Position numbers and translations under genes: made by a program. A model generated the notes under the pieces. The model was given only the letters and a program-made list of their open reading frames with translations. It searched no databases and was not told the origin of the DNA. A stretch of 60,000 bases of DNA, taken from NCBI GenBank assembly GCA_914767715.1, contig OU612070.1, positions 28,200,025 to 28,260,024 on the forward strand. The letters run 5' to 3'. This stretch comes from Membranipora membranacea (Eukaryota; Bryozoa; Gymnolaemata; Cheilostomatida; Membraniporidae). Below are positions 23,501 to 36,000 of this stretch, piece after piece (the stretch's first letter is position 1; each line of letters starts with the position of its first letter).

Positions 23501-24012
23501 TTTAAGTCCTGATTAACTTATTCTTCACAGATTTTGGCACAAAACACCTCTATCGTTTACAACAGAACCAGTATTTAGTTGTGTGGCAATGTATCAAAGT
23601 TTGGATTTCATATTTTTGTGCAAAAGAGCCTGAGTTAGCTTGTTATCGCCATAACTGCAAGTGACGTCATCTTGTAAGGAAAATTCAAAGATATACCATA
23701 GCTTCAATCTCAAAAAAATAAATAATTAAAATTGATTCTCAGAAATTAATCATTAAAAATTATTAAAAGATAAGGAAAATTGAAATTTCAGTTGAGAATT
23801 GGATTCTTTATAAACTTTATATTCTATCTCAAGTCATAACTCTGTGTGATATCAAAGAGTTTGTCAAGGTCATTTCTTTGGCGTTGTGTTACCATGCAGA
23901 TGACTAAAATGTGCCTGAAGAAAAATTTATCATGTGAAATTTTGGTATAAGCTGAGTTCCTGTTCTCAATGCTTGTTGACAGTTGATTTTTTTGGGAATT
24001 TAAGACAACAAC
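23501..24012. promoter_or_regulatory. Divergent (bidirectional) promoter region
   Basis: The 512 bp lie between the PPP4R4 start codon (minus, 23500) and the receptor PTP-like start codon (plus, 24013). They contain a perfect palindromic CRE/ATF site TGACGTCA at 23662-23669 and A/T-rich tracts around 23705-23770. Both genes must have their 5' untranslated regions here unless there are upstream non-coding exons. Promoter activity is inferred from geometry. Confidence 0.5.
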
Positions 24013-27000
24013 ATGCAAAACTACATAATCTTTATTCTACTGAGTTACAATTCCCTGGTTGGATCACAAAATTCTCTAGGTAAGTAAAGTCGTGCAAATC
24101 AATCCTTTTATCAGTCAGGGAGTCACTGTCACACTGTCAACTACTACTAGCCTGTCTTGACAAGCATTGTTCGCCAAAGCTTGTCAAGACAGGCTAACTG
24201 TCAGCATGATCATTCCATTCTACCATGTCTTTTGGTAACCCCAGTCTTCTCTTAGCTACTAAGTCAATGATTAAACGCGCACTACGTGATGCCCCTGCAT
24301 CCGCTCGTCTCCTTGCCTACACCAGCCTATGTAGACCTCATGTTGAGTATGCAGCTTCTGTCTGGGATACGACACTAGGTTATCTAATAAATGACATTGA
24401 GATGGTGCAACATAAGGCCATAAGATTTATATCCACCCTCAAAGGGAGGGATAGTGTGACAGAGGCTCGTGAAAAACTAGAATTAGAAACCCTAGCCGAT
24501 AGGCGAACAAAAATAAGACATGCTCTGTTACTTCGCCTGCTGTCCCATGAGGAAAACAACAAATCGCTCACATCTGCTTATGATGAACTTATAAATGATA
24601 GACCTGCTAATGTAGCAGTTACCAGGGCAGTGACTCGGGGAGATCCCCCCACAATATATGCTAGCAAATCAGTGTATTATAACAGCTTCTTACCAAAAAC
24701 AGTTCGTGAGACCAAAGCGAAGCTGGGATCACAGTGATGACACTTATATTAATGCTATGCAAAATAGTCGCAAGGCGACAGACCTGAATCACATGCTGGC
24801 TAAGGATTAAAATTAATGAGGCGTACCGCTTACGCAATGTTCTAGTACGTGCTAAAGAAGAAGAGGTAAGAGGAAGAGGTAAGAGGTAACCATTGTTGTT
24901 GTCCCAATCCGCCCAACCCTAAACAGCGCCATGCTGTTAAAACCACATTCCCTGACCTAAACACACATCTAAACCGATTTCTTCGACAAATCAATAGGAT
25001 ATGCTACCTCATCTGAGGTAAGGAAACTGGCCCTGAGATATGTCCATTTATATAATATAATAATATATACATCTGTGATCCACAACAAAACAACAGTGAC
25101 TGGTGAATATAAAAAAAATACTTACTAGCTAAGTTAAGTATCAAGACAGCAGCAGAAACACATGATGATAGAAACACCAATAATTTATTTCATGGAGTTT
25201 GAATAAATTAGGGAAATTCCTGAGTGGATTGCATTGCTGTCATATTAAGTGTCAATTTGGCAAAGGTTGCAGACGAACAACAGCTCATGTAAATATGTTT
25301 GCAAGCCCCTGTCAGTATATATGACTTGGTTTAATGCTTGGTTGTGTGCTTTGAACTGCCTGTCTTCATCGCAACTATTTAATGACATCAATCATAGAGA
25401 AGAGAAGGTAGCTTACAACAAAAACATAATTATATATTTTGAACAATTCAATTGTTGTGTCATCACATCGGGAATCTGTGCCTCACAGTGCATGTTCAAG
25501 GAATAAGCTTACTGACTGGCATCAGGGAGAATGCTGGCATACCAGACAAAATGCTATACATGTTGTATAAACCTCTATCTTTGCATGGAAGTACTAATAC
25601 CAACTGGAAACTTGTGACAACCAAATACTTTGCTCATCAAGGGTAGGCAAGAGTCCGAAAATAAAAAATTTACCACAGCATATGTTTCATTGAATTGATT
25701 TTTGGGGATTGCAGGCCTGCACCAGATTGTCCAGTTTTGTTTGTTGATTAACATTGAATATGTTTTATGATTTTACAGCTAACTGCCACTGCTTCGATGA
25801 ACCATGTGTGCTGAGCCTTGGAGAATGGAAATGTCCCTCCTGGACATGTGACAGAGGCTGGTATAATGCTCCCTACTGCAATATAGGTAAGCTCTGAAGA
25901 ATATCATCATACCACTGTGCAGTGAGAAAAAAAGAAATATTTCTTGCAAACAACATGATAATGAATCAAAACAGCTAGGAGTGGTAAATAAATGAATCAT
26001 CACAATTCTTTACCAGTAGCCGGTAGCGCATACAGAAAAAGGAGAGAATCTCCAAGTAGTAAGTGTGTTGTTGCTGCTTTTTTATGCTGCTATTGTATAT
26101 ACTAAGTCAATTGTATGAAATAAAAAAATAACTTGAGTTAATTTCAACTGTTCAATGCAATTATGTTTTGTTTTGCTTTACTCTCTATCAATACATTGAA
26201 TAGACCACTCTCAATTCAGTAAGTGATATAGCTTGCTAGGCAAGTGACATACTTAAGCTGTCTTTATAATGGTAGTGGGTAAACCTGGAATGAATTTAGT
26301 CAAGCTTTTTAATGTAACAAATTATACAGCAACAAAAACCTTCTGTGATTACAGCATGTCAGCAAAACTCTTCTGCTATCCCTGTCTTCTAACAACCTTG
26401 CAAAAATAATTGACCATCCACATAAGCAACATCTCTCAATGCCTCTATATCATGTTCATAGTGAACACTTGCCTACCTACTGCACACGCCAAGCTACTGC
26501 TAAATGTAGGAAACGCTGTCTCTCCTGATTTAAGATCTTATGCGTAGGAATTAAATAGCCACGAACCCTGCAATATCTCTCTTAATTCTGCTCTACCTCT
26601 ACCTGTCATATACTATCCTTATTAAAAGTATTCCTATCTAAAGAGTAAACTTACAATATGATATATACCTGTATCTGCTGGGTTGCATAGAGCCAGTTTT
26701 GCATGATTGTAACTGAGGTCTCTCCCACTGATGCACTCTCACTATCTCATGTCACAACTCTTTTTATTCTGTCCCTCAAAGACTCATATCTATCCATATT
26801 GTCATGTTACTATCAAACTAATACATTAATTACATTAATGCTCATGTCTTGGATAAGATTAGAAAATTAGGTATTTGGTTTATGTTATGGCAGTTTATAA
26901 AGATGATCTTCCTGAGCACATAATAATACAACTATATTTCCTGTTTCCTTTAGAGTGTCAGCCCAATTTTTATGGGACTAACTGTGAGAAGGAATGTCGA

Positions 27001-27091
27001 TGTCCAGCTCTAGATCTGTGTGACTCAGTGTCGGGTCTATGTAACAGTGGCAGTTGTCTTTCTGGATGGTACGGGGCCAGCTGTCAAACAC
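24013..27091 (+). CDS. Signal peptide and EGF-like exons of the PTP-like receptor
   Basis: Exon 1 (24013-24079) encodes MQNYIIFILLSYNSLVGSQN, a typical secretion signal, ending in phase 1. Exon 25779-25886 is cysteine-rich: NCHCFDEPC, then WTCDRGWYNAPYCNI. Exon 26954-27091 reads CQPNFYGTNCEKECRCPALD, then CDSVSGLCNSGSCLSGWYGA and SCQT, matching the C..G.YG..C EGF/laminin-like spacing. A 42-nt open segment between them (26017-26058) has splice sites in the same phase and encodes a basic AYRKRRES stretch; it may be an optional exon. Intron 1 (1.7 kb) contains a retrotransposon fragment. Confidence 0.8.
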
Positions 27092-30000
27092 GTAAGTAAC
27101 CATCAGTATACACCAGAATGTAACGTATTAGCTGGCTGGCTATAGCGGAAGGCATACCATTGTGCACTCAGGTACAATAGTGGCTGAACCGACGAAGGTG
27201 GTTTGGATTTGATGAATTGAGTCTGGGTCCGAAATGTGTTCTGAAAAAAAAGCCAGCTCATATGAAACATCAGATACAGTCTGTGTCTTTTTAACCAGTT
27301 GTCCTCAACAATTTCAAGGACTGATTCCTCAAAGTTGAACAAACATATGTGTTTTGTCTTTCGAAACTACTAAAACTGGGATTTGTAGATGCAGATATGG
27401 CCCACAATAGGCAATTATTATCTTACTTTACCCATTTTATCTTTTGTCTGATGCCATCTCCCTATACATACATTCAGTGTTACCTCGGCTGTCTATGGCG
27501 CCAGAGGTGGATGTGCTGAACTGCTCAGCACTTGAGGTCAGATGGAATCGCTGGAATGAGACTGTGGATGCCGGAGATGATGGCATCCATTCTTATACGT
27601 GAGTTTGAAATTTAAAAACCATTAAACTTACTCAAGCTTTAGATTTATTTGAACTTAAAGGGCAACCAAGGTTTCGCAGCAATGCATTAATGGATAGCAA
27701 ATAACGTGCTGGGCAGCATCAGCTTTGTGCATTACGCGATGCAAAACTCAAAGTAGTTGCTGACTCTAAGCTGGGTAACCTTTCAGTTTAGGGGAGGTTC
27801 CAAGACTTTGCTGTAATAACTATAGAGCACAGGCTAAATAATAACAGGAACAGGAAACTGCTATGTGATATTCTCTTTTAGCTGAGTTTGAGTGCCTGAT
27901 GGAAGAGATGTTTCACAAGAATTCTGGGCGAATAATCATCCGAATTATATTTTGTCTTTTTCCCCATGCAGAAGGTGCAATCTGCTATTAATCAATGGCC
28001 ATCAATGAGAAGTTGTTTGAAACCTTGGTTGCCCTTTAACTGGGTGTAATCCCTATGTTTGAGGCTGCTGGTGTAGGTTAAGTCCATAGACTTGATATAC
28101 GGGAGTTAAGTCATATTTTACTGTTTAGTCAGACTCAGTTTAAGATGATTTTGAACAATTATAAAGTTACCACGGCCCGTCGTCATGAGTAAATAGCAGG
28201 CAAATTCCGCATAGGGCGTATACAGATTAGTTCTGACATCACCAAGTCAACTGTTAGTACAGTTTTATCAGATAGACATGTTATCAAATACTTGAAATTG
28301 ATTTGTTACCTGATACACAGTAATTAAAAGGTTTTATTTACAAATCTCTTGACAATATTAGTCACTCAAAGTTACACTAATTCATGGACATCACACAAAA
28401 TTGCATGGATCAAATCAAAATCTGCCAACCGCTGTTATCTAAAATGAGTCCTTATACATTCGCCTGATGAAAGGAAAAAATTCCTTCTTCGACAAACATT
28501 TCTCATTCTTAGACCACTGGAATGTCTTCTCAACAGTAGACTATAACTTCGTTGTTTTTTCATAACACATATTTGATAAAAATTTGGTATATTGTATTGC
28601 ATAGTTTTACTGTTTTATAATTTTGTTCCACATTCTCCATCCAGTGTGCAGTATTGTATCGGATTCGAGAACAGCCTTTTGTGTGACAACCGGACCCGAC
28701 TGAACGCCATTCCTGATATTGCTGAACCCTCAGACCCTTTAACTACCAAACTCAGTACCATTGTGGGTGGTCTACGAAGTAATACAGGCTATGTCATCAC
28801 TGTCAGAACTAACAGGTGGGTTGCAGCACTTATTTAATGTCCAATATTCTTGTAATGTATAACCTATGTTATAATAACCTGGAACCTCTGAATAAAGGCT
28901 TCTTGAAGATCCGTTTGAAAATTAGACAGGGATTTTATGAGCTTAGAAAGTTTGAAGTGTACACTGTATCCCAAGGTATTGATGGATGTTTATCACTCAC
29001 AGTTCAAGTAGTATCGTTTATTATCTCCCAAAGAAACATTATCGCTCAGAATAAAAAGTGATGATTTGGTGACAAGTTTCTGAATGCTTCAAATTCTTTT
29101 TATTAATTACAAAAATAACTGTCTCCTTTTTCTACAGACTTGAGGATGGAAAGAAAGTGGCGGGCCGATCCAGTGATGGTACTTATGCCGTGAGCTGCCA
29201 AACAACAACTACATCTACTTCGACAACTAGCACAACCACAACTACACCCTCAACAACAATTACAACAACCCCAACAACAACTACGACGCCAACCACAACA
29301 ACTACAACACCTACTACTACAACTCCGCCAAGTTAGTCCTTCATACTAACAATCCCTTCTCATTTGTACACTGCTAAAAAGAGATTTAGGGATGTTTTGT
29401 GTGATCACTTTTAAATGCGGAGCCAAGTGTACTGAAAAAATCCGGTTAAGTAGTACCAGTTACAAAACTAATTGTAGATATTTTATCATGCCAAAAACTA
29501 AGCTTCAAGATTTTTGTCTGGCTATGTGCCTTTTAGTATTCATCTTCTTAATAACTGAGAGGTACGGTTCACACTTGAATTGTAATGTGTTTTTCACTCG
29601 ATTGCCAAAATAAACTCTATTCCATTCCACCAGGATATGGTCTCCATCTCCCTTATCTCACACTATTACTCTGTACCGTCTCTATATTACAGTACCGCTG
29701 CCTGTGAGCAGTGTGACAGCCTCAGCTAATTCTACAGCTGTCAGGTTCACTTGGATACGACCCAGTACTCATTCAGACCTTATCACCATCAAAATATCCG
29801 TCCGGTTAGTACTTATAGGCTAAAAAAAGTCAAAGGGTTATTTCTATGTTGGAAGATTGAGGAATAAAGATCGCTCATATTAGCCATGTTTCAATCAATT
29901 GGGACACATGAGCCCGAGCACTTGCTATCTCCTACAAGTATTCGCTCTATTGATGTTTGTTGTCTCTGACTCAGTGTTTTTTGTCTGGTTGTTTTGTTAT

Positions 30001-33000
30001 CTGATGTCATGCCCACGCATGTTTTAACTTAAGAACCAATAAGATTAACTCTCAAAATCAATGTGTGTTTAGTGGTTTACACAGGGTTTAATTTTTATCA
30101 GAAGCATTTTAAATAGGGAAAGAATTCTAAAAAGAATTAGACCAAAATTTTTTGACAAAAAAACTGATTCAATTTAATTAAAGTTTGCTGATAGATTTCT
30201 TCTACGTATTTCATCATGTCCTCTTTTCTTACACAGTTACACACGGATCAGATTTCAAGCATGTGTAGATAACTCAGCATTAGCCCAGGAAACCAGCATT
30301 GTCAACCTGACGTCCGCAGACAATGGTATGACAAGAGGTGGACTATCACCATTCTCAGACTACACATATAGTATACAGATAGAGTATGTACAGAGATCAG
30401 AGCGGGCCACAGTACTCAGTGATCCTGTGACCGGTACATTCCAGACCGATCAGGCTGGTAAGTGTGTGATTCTCTAGGTTTATTATTATTTTTATTATTT
30501 ATTATTATAATTTATTGTAGACTTGATTTAGAATTAATGAAGGTTCTCCCTTCCTTCCCTAATTTCGCATATCTATATCTTGACAAACTCATCAAAAACT
30601 CAGGTGGTATTGAAGGGAGTCATAAAGCTGATAACTTTCTTGTCAATTAAGATTAAGTGTAAAGTATAACTTGAGAATCAGTTAAGATATAGGATGTTGT
30701 ATATTACAGCGCCTACGGAGCCTGTCAGTAATGTAACACTGGATGGTTCTGGCTCATCATGGCTACAGATCAGGTGGTTAGACTATCAATGTCAGTACTG
30801 GAATAGTATAACACTTGTCAGGTATGTACTAAGTTCTCATTTTTTGCTTCAATTGTACGATAACCCTGCAGGACAAATACCAAATTTATTTAATTAAAAC
30901 CGCTCCAAAAGTTATTGTATTGAGACCATGAAATAACCTGTCAAATAATGGGCCTTCCCTCTGAATTCTCTGATAATCTTTAACATCGAAATTATGTTCT
31001 TGAAATACATTGACTCGTGTTTTACAATGAGAAAATTTCAATCTAGCCGACAAATGAGGCGATGAGTAACATACTTATGGTGGATTCACCAAAACACTGA
31101 TCTGGAATATACCTCAGTACATTAAAACCTCAAAGTAAATGATGAAACGTAGTTGGGAGTCTGGAACTACATTTATCAGGTCGACACAGCAGCTACGCTA
31201 AGATGCCTCATGTTAAGTGGGATGGGTTTCAGGTCATATTTGGTATGCTATGCTGACACTTGGTTTGTTTATATATTTAGGTATGATATAGAGCTGTTGC
31301 GTGTCGATACTGGAGCGATATTCAGTGTGTCTGTCGTCGCTCAGACTGACCATAACGTCACGACACTTTTACCTAACGTCGAGTATAGACTGAGAGTCAA
31401 ACCTGTGACTAGAGGATATGTGGGCGTATGGAGTAACGCCGTCTCTGGTAGAACAACCAATACAAGTACGTCTGTCCACCTCGTATGGATTAGTCTGAGC
31501 CCCCCCCCCCCAACCCTTGCCCCACCCCTGTCTGACGGCCCCTGTATGGTTGTGGTATTTAAATATGTAATCATATTTCTTATAGTTTGATCATGCCACT
31601 AAGATAGTTGTGCTGGAACTGAATTGTCAGCATTCGCTTATCTAGTTTACGCTTCTCTCTAATTGGCTTTACCCCAGTATACTATTCGAAATAGGATTAT
31701 GGGCTAACTAACTTGTTTATTCGGAAATGGTATGCCACACCTTCCCATGAAAAGATGATCGTGAATAATCGATGCCAACTTGTATGTACGAATTTACCAA
31801 CTCATATGTATCATGAAGTATGCATCTCTGGGCCTATACAAAACAAAGGACCATTTAGGCTAAATGCCCCTGAAGCACAGTTTTAATTCCTAGCTGACAA
31901 ACACACTTACGATCATCAACCAAAGGACGCATGGAATAGTTGGTAATAGTGTATTTGTTGTTGTGATTTGCCCATACCTGATCCATTGTAGCTAACAAGT
32001 TGATATGGAATAAAGGTAGGACTATGTGTCGCATTGGTTGCTATTGCTATCAAGCAGTTTGTTTTATGGCATTTTTCTAGAAGCTAGCCTCGTATTGTCG
32101 GCCACAATCAACTTTGAGAGTTTGGCAACTTGAGATATAATAGAGCTGATGTCTTTTTGACCATACTTGAACCATTGATATGAAGCAGAACAAAAATTTT
32201 GAATCAAGTCTCTGAATCAAATGTCCAACATCCGTAATCTATGTAGGTATATGAGCCCTTTGCTCGATGACCTTCTCCTGTATAGCTTGACTCATGTATG
32301 TTTTTGTTTGACAGTACCGTTACCAGTGAGTAATGTCACAGTGACAGGCGGTACTACCTCTACCCTGACAGTGAGAGTCACACAGCCCAGCACTACCATA
32401 GCTGTCGACTATTATAATATCACATATCAGAAAATCAAGACTGAGAGCTGCGGTGGAGACGATAATGGTCCAATAATAACAATCGGGGTAAGAGGATAGG
32501 AGTTACAAAAGTGGGATAACTTGTGCAGTGAAGTCATTTTCTTGGGCACTGCATGAAAAGCATCCTACCATGATAATTGATAATGCCAGCCTAATGAGAT
32601 GTGTAAAATTGAAATTCAAATTATATATGCTTCAAATGTCATCTTCTCAGCAAAAACAGTCATGGAACAGGCGCTCTACAGAGGCATCCTTTCTTGAAGA
32701 CGCCAAAAAAATACAATATTAATCTTGCTCATTCAATCTGCTGTGCAAACTTCACCAAATGACTTAAAAAATTAATACTATTGACATATTTTTATTTTTA
32801 TTATTCAGCCTAACCTGGTAAGAGACAGTACTAAACAGATCACTGGCCTGGCTCCCTACACTAGATACGCTATCAGTGTTATTAACGCTAACGATGCTGG
32901 TAACTCTGTGTATAGTCTCCAAACAGTAACAGCTGGGCAAGGTGAGTACTGAGCCAACTTATGGTATAAGTGTAACTGCTGTGCGTATTTGAGGATTTTT

Positions 33001-36000
33001 TCACGTTAAATGATATTGTTTGATGTGATGCAGTCGACAGTGCAACTAACTAGCTGATCACCCTCTGTCTTCAAGTAAAATCAAGGAGCCAAATCAGACC
33101 CAACACTTCTGTGTATCAAAAGCAACTTCAATTTGATTTATGTTATTATTTCATTGCGCTGTTCCATTTGGTACTTGATTTGTATGTCTGTTCACAGTTC
33201 CACAGGATGAGCTTCGTACCGGCCACAGTACGAACACATCACCTAACACACTGAGGTTTATCTGGGAGTCTCTGGATTGTACTCTGTTTTATGGAGCTTT
33301 CCGAGGTTATGATGTTCTTGTCTTAGATAGAGGTGGCAGCGTTATCCTCAATACTACAACCAACAATGCTTTTGTAGAGGTGAGGTGATGCTTTCAATTT
33401 ACAGCAAAAAGAGAGATTAAATGACGATTTTAATTTCAAAATAAATGGAAACAGTTGGATAAGGTCGATTACGATTACACATAATAAGAGAGATGATTAT
33501 GTCATTTAAGGAGCCTCTTTAAACTGCAGTTTTTATAGATCTTGCAAAACATAAATCCTAACAAGTCTAGTTTGCTGTGATTACAGGTAGCGCCGGTCAC
33601 ACCGTCTTCAGTCTACCAGCTGCGTGTGCGGATAGTTAATAGTTACGGGGCGGGTCCCTGGTCTGATACTTATAACCTAACATCAGAGATAATATCAGCA
33701 CCTCAGTCTATCACAGATCTCAGTCTACAGAGCTCTGGTAACTCCTCTCTCTCACTCAGCTGGAGACTTCCAACACAAGACGGTAATCAGGGTAAGTAAG
33801 CATACCAGTAAATAAACCAGTAAGTAACAAGCATTAATTATCACACTAGCACTACTCACCTAAACGTACCTAAGTGTACTGCGCTGATATTTTGTAAGAT
33901 GGGTTCCTCCGAAACAATCAAGTCTGAACAGATAAATAGTGATATTGATTAGCCTTATCACGCGGCCAAAAACCATGGCCGCGTGACAATATAATATAAT
34001 ATAACATAATATAATATTACGACGCTAGTATTTGACAGTATCATAATCTTATTCAGAGTTGCCTGTTCATTGATAAAAAGTAATAACTTCAAGTGCCGAA
34101 ATCAGGATCAACAGTCTGGTTGAAATCTTCAAAGCAATATAATGATCTATCTTTACTAATACGATAATATCCTGTAACATCATTGCTTATATTTGTGTAG
34201 CTGCTCAATACAGTTTGAGGTATCAGCGCCTGAGATACGCTGGTAGACAATGTGCTGCTGAGACAATACCTGAGTCCTGGGTACCAGACTTAGGGCAGGC
34301 TACTACTCATACACTGGAGGGGTTACTACCATGGTCTGTATATAACATCACTGTGACAGCTAGAAACGAAAAGGGCAACTCCTCAGTACATCAGACAGTG
34401 AGTATATGTTGTTGCCATGATGTAGTATGTACTTTTAAAAGCTGATGGCTCTCAGCTTCATAAAGTGTAAGCGCAGTATATCTATAAGAAAAATTAATGT
34501 TGCTGGATTTGTGTGAAAAATGCCAGCATGTGTTAGCCAGTTAGTTTTGGATAAACAGGGATGCTTGTCTCTTCGTGTGATACGCATCTGATTATCATCT
34601 TTCTTACTACAGTTTGAAACGTCAGCTAGATTACCATTGAGTGACATAGTTGTGACATCACTCGTAGAGACAGAACTGGGATCTAAAATCATACTGAGAT
34701 GGGATAAACCGGACTGCTCTCAATTATTGGGAGATTTCATAGGCTATGACTATATCATCACTGGGGATAATGGTAGGTGTCGCATTATACTTAGAGCATG
34801 GCTCGAGTAAACTTGAATGTCCCTTTAATATGTTATCTGTAGAAAGTAAATCTACCACAGAGGATTTTTATCATTGCAAGAACAAGCCATAAAGTCAAAT
34901 TGAGCACAAGTCCTGTTGTGAGGCACTGCAACCAATTATGTGCATCTCAATTTATCGTGTTCTTATCTGACTGCAGGTCGATTTGCTATCCCTGGATCTG
35001 GTTCTGTCTCTGAGTTAGATAGGACAGAAGTGAATATCACTGTATTACCTAACAGTATATACAGTGTGTTACTTAGAGTCAATAACGAGGAGGGGAATGG
35101 TGACTACGGCCCTGTATATAGATTCAGCTCTAGTAATGTACCCCCTAAACCTGTCTCCATCACTGGCGTGGTGAGTATGGTGCTTCCTGCATCTACAGTA
35201 TAAAACATGAATGACAATATTTTTGTTTGCTGACCCAGTGTATTAAAATTACCCAACATTTCTGCTTGTTTTCTTTTTTGGGATACTTATATTTCTAGTT
35301 TCTGAAATGGTTCAAGCAAAGCACATACCATATCCTTCCAAACTCCCTGCCATCAAAATGTGTATCCCAGATGCTTGCTGACAGAGCACCCCCTCCAGCG
35401 ATGAAGCTAAAGACCATTCTAAACGACCGATACGTATTCATGGATAAGAGGAACAAATCTGACCCTGAACAAGCCTGTGGCAAATTATGTATGATTGCTG
35501 GAAATAATTTCTCATCTTGGATTGGTCCAAAAGTTCAGTAATGATACAGCAGACCACTTGTAAACATTTGTCAAGTAGCTTGCCTGAGTTTTTAAAGCTC
35601 GTTACTGGGGTGTCAGTCAATGCATAACGATAAAGCTGCAAGAATTTGGCTAGATCCAATTACTGACACAAAGTTATATACTGATTGATTTCTCCACAAA
35701 AAGCCATACTGTGTATTTTAATCCATGAATTCATATCAATGTTCTAAACCTTACTCCTGTCCTTCATCGCTGATCAGTAGAAGTAATATATTATATAACA
35801 GGTACCCACAGCTAGTTCTGTGAGTATTACATGGAGTAGAGGAGGTAGTGATCTGGCTGATGGAGTATTATATAATATCACATTAACTAGAACTAAGCTA
35901 TCTACATGTACTCAGGATACCTCTGGTGATTTCAGATCTATCGTTCTGGTGAGCTTTTATTTATTATTACAGTCCAAAGGAAATAAATAACACATACTTC

